Shown here in pieces: positions 1 to 10,350 of a DNA stretch of 64,000 bases. Position 1 is the first letter of the stretch, and every line of letters starts with the position of its first letter. Origin of the DNA: Conchocele bisecta (lineage: Eukaryota; Mollusca; Bivalvia; Lucinida; Thyasiridae); contig CM055279.1 in NCBI GenBank assembly GCA_029237695.1, positions 186,001-250,000 of the forward strand. Direction: 5' to 3'. The notes under the pieces were generated by a model. It did not search any database. It worked only from the letters and a program-made list of their open reading frames with translations, and was not told the origin of the DNA. Both the position numbers and the translations under genes were made by a program.

Positions 1-412
1 CACCTTCGTCGAAGTGCGTGTATTTGACGGTGCACACTAACGGACTAATAAAGTCGTTTACGGAATTACCAGCGGGATGTGAAAGGTGATGAATTAGTTT
101 AAGCGAGTCGGTTTTAGATTTCTTACTCACCAGTCCTATCGGCGAAACTCTAAAATTAGCTAATGGTGGCGAGGTGAAAGGTCCGGCCATTCGGCCTAGG
201 TTTACTTCTTTTAACAATCTGATAATTCTATTGAGCCTTTCAAAAGCAGTGAGAAATTGACATAGCCATCGCCCCAGATTTTGTGTTTGAGTTGCAATGG
301 AACATGTGTGCTTAAGTAATCAGTGTCTAAAGTCAGCAGTGGCGGGATATCAGGGACAGGGTTAAAACATGTACCGATTTGTTCTATTGGAATGATACTA
401 TCACTTGTGAGG
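1..412. other. Unique DNA, nothing recognised
   Basis: I see no gene, RNA or repeat in this leading stretch. An open frame starting at 379 on the plus strand exists only because it runs into the minisatellite that follows. Confidence 0.5.
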
Positions 413-730
413 TGTTGCCAAGCCCGTTGTCGTCAAGCCCGTTGCCGCCAAGCCCGTTGCCGTTAAGGCCGATACCGCCAATCCCGGATCACCAAGACAG
501 TTACCGCCAAGTCCGTTGTCGCCAAGCCCGATACGCGAAGACCGATACCGCCAAGCCCGGTATCGTCAAGCCCGGTGCCGCTAAGCCCGGTATCGCCAAG
601 CCCGGTGTCGCAAAGTCCGGTGCCGCCAAGCCCGATGCCGCCACGCCCGGTGCCGCCAAGCCCGGTGCTGCCACGCCCGGTGCCGCCACATCCTGTGCCA
701 CTAAGCCCGGTGCCTCTCCCAGTGCCGGAA
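413..730. repeat. GC-rich 15-bp minisatellite
   Basis: A tandem array with a 15-bp unit close to AAGCCCGGTGCCGCC, about 20 imperfect copies. Because 15 is divisible by three and the unit has no stop, it holds frames open on both strands (a plus frame reading repeated AKPGA-like pentapeptides, and Gly-rich and Ala/Pro-rich minus frames). These look like by-products of the repeat, since there is no signal peptide, no unique domain and no splice context. The array is much more GC-rich than its surroundings. Confidence 0.85.
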
Positions 731-2010
731 CGCCTGATATCGCAACATCTATAAATGTAACGTTTTGAAACAAATTTAATATGTTTATCTAATCCCTGGG
801 CAAGACACATTCGTGATAGCCCAGTACCACCGGAAGGGGACAAAAGGCACTCGAGCCAGTGCCGTAGTTAAACTCAAGCATTTACATTTAAATGTAATAT
901 GAATGCGTTATCAGTTAGATAACAGGATCGGGCATTTACTACAGAGTGTAACTGCCGCCAAGCCCGTTGATATGATCGCCAGTGATTTATAAATCTGCCA
1001 CAAACGCCTAGTCTAGTTGTATGTGATCTAGACGTGACCAGAGTGATTAATTGTGTTTTATATGCGTGAACAAATATCATTTATCCGGGAATTTTCTAAA
1101 TTATGTATGGAATGGCACTTCCATTTGGCGCCTGGTTCCCATACATGTATACCACACCTGGGACCGCCACCCCTGGGATTACTACATCCTGAGCCACCAT
1201 GCCAGGGGGCGCCACGTCTGGAGCCACGACCACTGCCGGTATTTCCACGCGTAGGTCAGCGAAACCGCCACCGCCACCACGCCTGCGTCTCACACCCCAC
1301 GCTTTACCTTCGGCATTATCTATGGAGAATAAGTCAATAATTATGACGGTATGCGTGACCAATTTAATTGACAGGATTCCATGTTAAGGGACCCATAAAA
1401 CGTGGACATGGACAGCCGTATTTAGAAAATCTGGTCCAGGATAATAATTTGTAACCGTACGCTATATAAAAGAAGGTCGGGCATGTATTGCGTACAACAC
1501 TAACCCCCGAACACAATGCGCACAACTTGGGTGTAAACATTCAATGTGGCTAAAATCGCGAAAATGAAAACATAATGGTGCGCTAGATGCGGCTGCGCGT
1601 GTATATACATATACTAGGTTACTCCAAGTTGTTGGTTTTCACAAAGTATGAACATTGACCAGAAAATGCGTTCTGGTTCCGTGAATAGGTAGCGCAACAT
1701 GCCCGTTGTTAGCTACAGACATTGTAATTATGTTACAACACAATGTAATTGTATATGTTGATTTATAAAGCAGCTTGAATTGTATAATAAATAAAAAACA
1801 CTTACGCTTATATCGCTAATTTGGTGCGATTCGTCGAACGACTACCGCTGAAATGGCAGCACGCCGGTCCCACTATCCACGTGTGGGTTGGACATCACGT
1901 TACATCGATGTGGCTAGTGACCTGTGACTTGTCCGCGATTGACTGACAGCTTGTAAACAGCGGGGGGTCAAACTGGTCACTCATAACAAACTTTAATGAC
2001 ATTAAGCGTA
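731..2010. other. Mostly unique DNA with minisatellite debris
   Basis: Single degenerate units related to the upstream minisatellite recur near 954-970, and an imperfect CCACC/GCC-rich stretch lies at 1160-1300. The rest (1320-2010) is AT-rich unique sequence with no feature I can support. Confidence 0.5.
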
Positions 2011-2478
2011 AATATGGCATATTACCTTGTCTGGAAACACGTTTGTATTTGTATATTCAATCAATATGGCATGATACCTTCTCTGGAAACACGTTTGTAT
2101 TTGTATATTCAACCAATATGACATGATACCTTGTCTGGAAACACGTTTGTATTTGTATATTCAATAAATATGGCATGATACTTTGTCTCCAAACACGTTT
2201 GTAGTTGTATATTCAATCAATATGGCATGATACCTTGTCTGGAAACACGTTTGTATTTGTATATTCAATCAATATGAAATGATACCTTGTCTGGAAACAC
2301 GTTTATATTTGTATATTCAATCAATATGGCATGATACTTTGTCTCCAAACACGTTTGTAGTTGTATATTCAATGAATATGGCATGATACCTTGTCTGGAA
2401 ACACGTTTGTATTTGTATATTCAATCATTATGACACGATACGTTGTCTGGAAACACGTTTGTATTTGTATATTTTATC
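2011..2478. repeat. 52-bp tandem array, 9 units
   Basis: Nine head-to-tail 52-bp units begin at 2011, 2063, 2115, 2167, 2219, 2271, 2323, 2375 and 2427. Each contains GTCTGGAAACACGTTTGTAT followed by TTGTATATTCAATC. All units are the same length; differences are point changes only. Units 4 and 7 (2167 and 2323) share the variant TTTGTCTCCAAACACG and the change to GTAGTTG three units apart, which suggests a three-unit block was duplicated. The array ends 16 bp before a LINE 3' end. Confidence 0.95.
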
Positions 2479-2494
2479 AATTTGTCAGCTCGTC

Positions 2495-2758
2495 TGGAAT
2501 GGAATGGTGCTTAACGGCCCACCAACAAAAAATAGTATCATGTATGGCCAAGCAATTGAGATGAATAAAAAAAACCAAAAAAACTAGTACGTTAGATGTG
2601 GTAGACAATCAAATGTTTAGGATAAAAATAAAAATATGATGAACACAATATAAATGAGGAACATGTATACAGTGGTGAACTTATATTTTCCGATACAAGC
2701 TGGTTTCATGGAAAAAGCTAAACAAACCTTCAATGTTCTCCACCAGGAATAATTTACG
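2495..2758 (-). mobile_element. LINE 3' end, 5'-truncated
   Basis: This stretch matches the minus-strand LINE at 30056-31258 over its 3' terminal part. It has the same TGCTTAACGGCCCAC block after a TGGAAT repeat, the same GGCCAAGCAA block, and the same segment that reads CAAGCTGGTTTCATGG near 2698. On the minus strand the element therefore ends in repeated ATTCC pentamers instead of poly-A. Only the 3' UTR and the last few codons are present, so it is a dead, heavily 5'-truncated insertion. Confidence 0.8.
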
Positions 2759-3725
2759 GCATACGTGACCAGCATAGCACAATATCATCCATACTTAGTT
2801 TGTGTATCTCAATTTTTCGTTAACGGACAGTGTTACAGAAACCATGTAAGGCAACCCATATGGAAACTGGAAATTGAGACGATTACATTCGCTTTACAAC
2901 TGGTTTGTCCACGATGTAGAATATGGGTGATTCCGTCTTGGGGAATATACTTAAGCTCAAGCACTTTTAGGTACTTACCCACATTTACGTCTTAGATACT
3001 AGTAATTAAAGTCGTGGTACGGAATGCACTACGGGGATTGTATAATTACAGATACACGCAATCATAATACCGCTCAGAACATGAGAAAATCAGGAGTCCA
3101 TCGAGATTGAAGTTAATTGAAATACAACACAGTGTAACCCCTCTAAATCGGGCACCCTATGAGACGTCATGCTGATCATTTAGCATTTAATACGGAGTAT
3201 GTATAACCAGGATGAAAGATATGAACACATCCAGCAGTACAATTACCATGAATTACAGTGGAATATCTCCAAACCAGACACTCTAGTGGGCGGCGGGTGG
3301 AGGAGGGGGGTGGGGGGCTCCGAAAGCATTCCACCATAATAAACACGAACTTGACTAGATCCATGACAAATGCACAATGCCATTATTGTTATGAGATACA
3401 CGGCATCAGATTATCTATGGATAAGAGTACACGACGTCGGACAATTCTGAAATTCGCATTCCGTAAACCGTACGTACATAGGTGACATAATACAGACCCC
3501 TGGTGCAGGTGTATGCATTCCAATATATGACCTACATGTGTATGGACTCAGCATTCCGAATCAACACGTTTCATTGATGCTAGTTTCTTGGAATACTAGT
3601 ATAAGCTCGTATAATCCATTGCAAATTAGTATACAACAGAAAAAGTCACGTTGTTTAAGAAAGAACACATCCGGTATTGCATTGATATCGCTGTATACAG
3701 AAGTACGTTTGTTTCGCCTGCTTGA
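2759..3725. other. Unique DNA with two copies of a dispersed motif
   Basis: Two degraded copies of a short motif seen throughout the window (consensus CAGTGGAACCTCTCTAAACC followed by GGACA) lie at 3129-3158 and 3252-3282. The second runs into a G-rich tract at 3290-3318. No gene was recognised. Confidence 0.55.
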
Positions 3726-3851
3726 AGAATGGTATAGTAGAGGACACAGGACGCAATGGCGATGAAAATATCATTAACGTGTTCGAAATGGCAGAGTAGA
3801 GGACACACGACATACTGGCGATGTAAATATCACTAACGTGTTCCAAATGCG
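3726..3851. repeat. 59-bp tandem dimer
   Basis: Two copies of a 59-bp unit containing AGTAGAGGACAC and GGCGATG-AAATATCA-TAACGTGTTC, followed by the first bases of a third copy (TTCCAAATG). Similarity is clear by eye, with scattered substitutions. Confidence 0.8.
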
Positions 3852-5107
3852 TACTGTATTTGAATACCAACGTAAATGATACATGTGCAAATTCAAAGTA
3901 TCAGTGCTCGAACAGTTGCTCTAAGAACATTTTTCCACGTTTTGAATAAATTGCTTATTAATATAGACTAGATACACGCGTCTGCTGTACGCGAGTGATT
4001 TACGTCTATGTAATCACAGTTGTAAGTGCTTGTCAGAACAACCGAGGCACTCTCATGTTATAGATGCACTCATTTGCAAAACACATCTTTAGAACTATGG
4101 TAAAAGTCAGTCATATATATTGTAAGTGACTGTATCTGTGGAAATGGCACTTATGCCATCTACGACCATTCTATACCAAGATAAGCATGCGCATCCACGC
4201 AGTCAGATCTGGGTTTACACAGATGTGTTGGCATTCAGTGAGAGAAACACTCGTTTTGTTTTTGAGAACGGGAATTCAGAAACGAATTAGGTGCTGCTGG
4301 ACGGGCCACTAGTCGCAATCAGTGTGAACTGACACAACTCTTCTGCAAAATAACATTTGACCACAGTTTAGTGGGCTGATGACCAGTGTAGTCAGATCGC
4401 CGAAAGAATACTATAGTTTCTTCAAAAGTTGACGTAAATGTCAGAGAATACACGGTGCTCAATGTGCTCTGAATGTATTGTCAACATTGGACGTCATTTG
4501 CAAACCGGTATTGCCCATACTGGAAATAAAAGTAGGAATATCATCATATTTGATACAGCCTGCACTCAGGAACTGTTAGTAGTGTATATCTGTATGTGTA
4601 GGCTGGCTTTCATCAACAGCATACCTGATGCTTGTTGAGATATGAACGGATATCAAAGTTGATTTGGTGAAAGAAGCATATATCAAAGTTGCAATATGAA
4701 AAAAAGCATCAACAAATGTTAAAGCTTTCCTGGATGAGATTAAGCTGGTATAGAAAGTGCTTGACGTTGAAAATACTGTTGTACCTGCACTAATTCAACT
4801 GACCGCGTCCAGTTCAGTGCACATGCCACGTCATTATTCATTTACATGTTCACTCAGTATGTATTTTCCGCCCGGACATGCATACATAGTACATGTTAGA
4901 AAATTTATTTGTATTAAAACTTATGCTACCTATATGTTTAGTAAGTAACAGAGTGGGGTGGACCAGCCCTGCTCAACATCACCCCGGCAATGCAGAGATT
5001 TATCAATCCAGTAAGATGTATTGCGGCGTGTACACTGTAATCAGTAATGTAAGCTTTTTCTCTGCTCAATGAAGATACAAATGCTTAAGTCTTTCAAATA
5101 AGGTGAT
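3852..5107. other. Unique AT-rich DNA, nothing recognised
   Basis: No gene or RNA was recognised. The only local structure is a short direct repeat of ATATCAAAGTTG at about 4650-4693. Confidence 0.5.
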
Positions 5108-5530
<423 letters not shown>

Positions 5531-5757
5531 AGTATTTTATCCCAGCATTTACCACTCGTGTCACCGTAGATGCTGTGAATTGACGTCAAAAGTCCTTTAC
5601 GCCAATCACTTCCGTATTTATAGAATAACTAGCTATACAGGAGTTTATTTCAGCGTACATTACATGTCCAGATATGTGTGAAGTCCATTCCACTGAAATG
5701 ACCCAGCGGTACTGTGCTCTTAAAGAGACTTTTTGGTATTAATTTGTTATTTTTAAA
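5531..5757. other. Unique DNA, nothing recognised
   Basis: AT-rich sequence without recognisable features. Confidence 0.45.
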
Positions 5758-5925
5758 TCGCGCTTCGCTTAAGCTGGTGCTAGGAGGCTTTTGTATTATG
5801 GACTGTGGCAATCAAGCACAGTCCGTGACTGAATGAAAAAGTACAATAAAACCGCAGTTTAATTGTATATGTTTTTTAGTTGTCGTGTTCGGCGATTATT
5901 ATGGATCGTTTGAATAGGTCTGGTA
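5758..5925. repeat. Dispersed repeat family, copy 1
   Basis: Matches 42690-42832 in order through several blocks: TGCTAGGAGGC, CACAGTCCGTGAC, a GTACAATAAAACC/GTGCAATAAAACC block, and GTGTTCGGCGA. The two copies differ by substitutions and small indels, which indicates an old interspersed element of at least 140 bp. Its class is unknown. Confidence 0.7.
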
Positions 5926-5960
5926 ATTTGCATACTGTTCTTTGACTGTACTATTATCTT

Positions 5961-7561
5961 TCGGCTGGAATTATTGTATAGTTGTTATATCTAACTAGTA
6001 TTGTATAGTTGTTATATCTAGTCGGTGTATAGTTGTTATATCTAGTCGGTGCGAGTAGTGCATAGTTGTTATATCTAGTCGGTGTATAGTTGTTATATCT
6101 AGTCGGTGCGAGTATTGCATAGTTGTTATATCTAGTCGGTGCGAGTATTATATAGTTGTTATATCTAGTCGGTGTATAGTTGTTATATCTAATCGGCTGG
6201 CATTATTGTATAGTTGTTATATCTAATCGGCTGGAATTATTGAATAGTTGTTATATCTAGTCGGTGCGAGTATTGCATAGTTGTTATATCTAGTCGGTGT
6301 ATAGTTGTTATATCTAATCGGCGCGAGTATTGTATAGTTGTTATATCTAGTCGGTGTATAGTTGTTATATCTAGTCAGTGCGAGTATTGTATAGTTGTTA
6401 TATCTAGTCGGTGCGAGTATTGTATAGTTGTTATATCTAGTCGGTGCGAGTATTGTATAGTTGCTATAATCTAAAGTCGTGGCGAAGGTTATTGTAATAG
6501 TTTGTTATATCTAATCGGGCTTGAAATTATTGTATAGTTTTTATTATTCTATTCCGGTTTATAGGTTTTGTATCTAGCGGTGGAATAATGGTATATTGTT
6601 GTTATATCTAATCGGCCTGAATTATGTATAGTTGTTTAATAGTTCGTATAGTTGTTATATCTAGTCGGTGCGAGTATTGATATTGATATATCTGATCGGC
6701 AGGAATTATTGTATAGTTTTAATCTAGTTCAGCGCGAGAATTGTATAGTTGTTATAACTAGGCGGTGTTTAAGGTTTTATATCGAATCGGCGCGAGCATG
6801 TATAGTTGTTATATCTAGGCGGTGTATAGTTGTTATATCTAATCGGTGCGAGTATTGTATAGTTTTTATATCTAATCGGCTGGAATTATTGTATAGTTGT
6901 TATATCTAGTCGGCGCGAGTATTGTATAGTTGTTATATCTAGTCGGTGTATAGTTGTTATATCTAGTCGTTGTATAGTTGTTATATCTAATCGGCGCGAG
7001 TATTGCATAGTTGTTATATCTAGTCGGTGCGAGTATTGTATAGTTGTTATATCTAATCGGCCTGAATTATTGTATAGTTGTTATATCTAATCGGCGCGAG
7101 TATTGTATAGTTGTTATATCTAATCGGCGCGAGTATTGTATAGTTGTTATATCTAATCGGCGCGAGTATTGTATAGTTGTTATATCTAATCGGCGCGAGT
7201 ATTGCATAGTTGTTATATAGTCGTGCGAGTATTGCTATTGTTATATCAATCGGCCTGAATTATTGTATAGTTGTATCTAATCGGCGCGAGATTGTATAGT
7301 TGTATCTAATCGGCGCGAGTATTGTATAGTTGTTAGTATCTAATCGGCGCGAGTATGTTGTTATTGTTATATCTAATCGGCGCGAGTATTGCATAGTTGT
7401 TATATCTAGTCGGTGCGAGTATTGTATAGTTGTTATATCTAATCGGCTGGAATTATTGTATAGTTGTTATATCTAATCGGCGCGAGTATTGTATAGTTGT
7501 TATATATAATCGGCTGGAATTATTGTATATTTGTTATATCTAATCGGCGCGAGTATTGTAA
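5961..7561. repeat. 33/24-bp tandem array, about 1.6 kb
   Basis: Long array built on TATAGTTGTTATATCTAATC followed by GGCGCGAGTATTG (33 bp). A 24-bp variant lacks the last nine bases CGAGTATTG, and other variants carry GGCTGGAATTATTG. By length it holds roughly 50 units. Most units have exact length, but 6460-6800 and 7210-7370 are full of single-base and short indels. The consensus has frequent TAG/TAA, so no long open frame arises. Confidence 0.95.
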
Positions 7562-9875
7562 TTGGCCATCAAAAAGGTACTATATGTACTCATGTATAAA
7601 TAATACTGCTGGTTCTTGATACTCAACACGTTGATACTAACGTTTTAAATATGTCTAGCTTTACAAATACGTGTTGTTAGTTATTTATAGTCGTATCAAA
7701 GAGAAGTTCTAAAACATCATAACGTACATATTATATGGACGGATAACATGTTGCACTACAACATTCGCTGCTACTTGTTTGGGACGCTACACTAACCAGT
7801 GCATACAACAATTAAGCGCATAACTACCATGTACTGCGTTAGACACGTACATGCTAGTGACCTAATTTCACTTATTGTATACCACCGTGTTCTTGATGAT
7901 AACGATATAGGGTATGTAACTCTGTATGCCCAATTACGATGCCGTCGGTGCTTTCCTGTCACATGCCAATTAACGTCAATATAACGTGTCATTAAAATCA
8001 TGTTCCAGCAGTTGGTCTAATTGATGCCGACACGGAATGATTGTTAGCTCGTGGTCACGTGTTAACCCATATATGTCAATAAACTAACAGCCTTTATGAT
8101 GAATGAAACAATGCTGCTCCATTAGAGATGTTCGCTCACTATGTAATAATTGTACATAACTATGAATAATACCACCTTATTTTGCACATTATTATGTTTT
8201 TGTATTTGCCTGTAAATGACGGAAATATGAAAAGAAAATTCAAAGCCAATTCGGAAGAAACCCACGTTCGACGGCATTTACAGGCACGATGTACTGTTTA
8301 CGAAATACATTCTGGCATGGAATAAGACGAATAAACAATACACCTGGTTACAATAAACAAACAATAGCAGGCCACTGGCTGACATACTGGATCTAATGAT
8401 ATTTGTATCTGCCGTAGATGCTGGTTCTCATTCACATTTACAACGACAATTACATGTAAGGTATGGTATCACAGACGGTAAAAGCATTAACATTATGACA
8501 AACAACATAGGCCACATCAGACTGCGTGGATGCACAAGTTGAGCTAGGACGACGTTGGTGGTCGTATGAGCCACAAGGTCTATGTTGTCAGCGGGTTCCA
8601 AACATTGCTCACGCCATTCTGTAATATTCGCCATTAACCAATTACGTGTAGACAAACGATCTAACGAGTCATCTGACAAAAACGCAAATATGATAAAACT
8701 GCATTCCTGCAATGTTGAATACTACATTAGCGGTTTTTATCTAACTCTTTATGCTGTGTTCGTCTTTTATTCATGGTAGACTGTGGTTATAGGAGCAACA
8801 TGGTGCCGCCTTAGTCTGCATGGGTTCCATTTTAAAATATCACCATTGTGTCTGCGGTACATGACCGTATCTAGTTATCTCACGTCGCAAGATTTATCTC
8901 CATTTACTATTGTACCAAGACAACACGGAATCACTTGTTGCCAAGCATCATCAGGAATAGACTGATTTTACGCTATTGCACTACGTATATGTATCCTTTT
9001 GCGGGGATGGCGCTGATGTTATTTGCTCAGTGAAAGTGTTATGCAGGTGAAGAACGTTTGGTTATTACATATAGTTCACGGCGCTGACGAGATATTGAGG
9101 TATGACGACGTACCATGCACAAATGGCACATCTTAGATGAAACAGTCTGATTTTATATTCAATTATACACACCACCTGTATGTAAAATCCATGCGATACA
9201 GTTAATTTATTATACTAGATCGATACAATACACTTCTGCACCAGCACGTGTCGATTGTTTCAGTTGGGTTATCCACGACTTAAATTGTCTCATTGTAATA
9301 CTCGTCATGCTGTGCTATTACTCAATTGCACACGGATTGGGAACTAACAACATGAACAAATACTGCGGCAATGAGATTACGGGATATTATTCTTGCAATA
9401 TGTTTACACATGATCAATCTTATTTCAATTTCGCCGCGTTATCAGTGGTCTCGGATCCAGCGTTACCTATGACCATATCGGCAAGTGGATGCGGACAATT
9501 ACATATTGAAGTTACAATTGCTGCCTCCCCACAACAATAGAGGGCGTTTTGACCAGTGTAACTCCTGATCAACTTCCTCGCTCATCTAGCCTGATACGAA
9601 TACAAGATTTCTTTGGACACATTCGTAAATTTATTAGCGAACAGTGTACACATTGATCAGATGCGCTGATGCATCAGCTGATATGCGGTTACTCCGATTA
9701 CAAATTAAAGAAGTGTCATTGTATCACTGAGCAAAATTTGATAAATATTCTAATCGTTTTTTTTTCTCATTTCTGTAATTTCTTTTCACTCAGAGACCAA
9801 AAAAAACTTTATATTTATATGCAAACTACTGAGTAGTTTTCTGTTAATACTTTGCAATGAAATGAGTACGATGCT
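7562..9875. other. Unique AT-rich DNA without a supported gene
   Basis: No recognisable gene. The longest protein-like frame is a 94-codon minus-strand frame at 8428-8712 with a hydrophobic stretch near its end, without splice or start context I can defend. A segment at about 9541-9600 (ACCAGTGTAACTCCTGAT) resembles 43351-43400, hinting at another old dispersed repeat. Confidence 0.45.
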
Positions 9876-9902
9876 CGGGTTAGGGGTTAGGGTCCTAACC
9901 CG
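9876..9902. repeat. Telomere-motif hairpin
   Basis: CGGGTTAGG, a nine-base spacer that itself contains TTAGGG, then CCTAACCCG. The stem is about 9-10 bp. It looks like two short interstitial telomeric tracts in head-to-head orientation. Confidence 0.7.
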
Positions 9903-10028
9903 ATGTACACGTTTACAATCGTATACTGTCAACATAGGTGTGAACCTTTCTCTATTCATTTTACTATATCAAATAAGTAGCTGCTTTTTGAACGAATACA
10001 TACTGACAGATAACAAAATAATGTAATT

Positions 10029-10339
10029 TTATCCCGTCAACGCAGTGCGTATGTGCCGTGAAACACGGTGACGTGTGCGTATGTGCCGTGAAACACGGTG
10101 CCGTGAAACATTGATATCCTGTCAATACGATTTGGAGATGCGGCTGGGGTTATTTTCTGCATTTTAAAGCTATTTGTAATGTTGACGGGATAAATAGAAT
10201 AGTAGGTCAGTGCCGTGAATGGAAAATCTATCTGGCGCGGCACGGAAACGGGATGTGCTCGGCAGAGCCTCGCCCATCCCGTTTCCTGAGCCTTGCCAGA
10301 TATTTTTTTCCCATTCACGGCACTAACCTACTATTCTCT
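10029..10339. mobile_element. Double-hairpin MITE, copy 1, with apparent target duplication
   Basis: Two inverted-repeat pairs lie side by side. The first is TATCCCGTCAAC (10030-10041) against GTTGACGGGATA (about 10180-10192). The second is a roughly 30-bp arm beginning ATAGAATAGTAGGT at about 10195 against its complement ending CTACTATTCTCTAT at about 10339, enclosing an inner GAAACGGGATG/CATCCCGTTTC stem. The direct repeat ATAATGTAATT occurs at 10018-10028 and 10340-10350 immediately outside, which I read as an 8-11 bp target-site duplication. A closely similar copy is at 34514-34812. A 93-codon minus frame inside is a by-product. Confidence 0.8.
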
Positions 10340-10350
10340 ATAATGTAATT

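Noticed and set aside
379..843. Ala/Pro/Lys-rich or Gly-rich repeat protein frames
   Set aside because: Caused by the 15-bp minisatellite, open on both strands, with no start, splice or domain context.
5961..7561. Possible CRISPR array because of regular 33-bp repeats
   Set aside because: There are no unique spacers; units abut directly, and the context is eukaryotic. The same holds for the 58-bp array at 32579-34090.
8428..8712. 94-codon minus-strand frame with a hydrophobic C-terminal stretch
   Set aside because: It looks protein-like but has no recognisable family, no polyadenylation or splice context I could defend, and no neighbouring exon.
10037..10318. 93-codon minus frame, and the similar 66-codon frame at 34513-34713
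   Set aside because: Both lie inside copies of the double-hairpin MITE and are not conserved in length.
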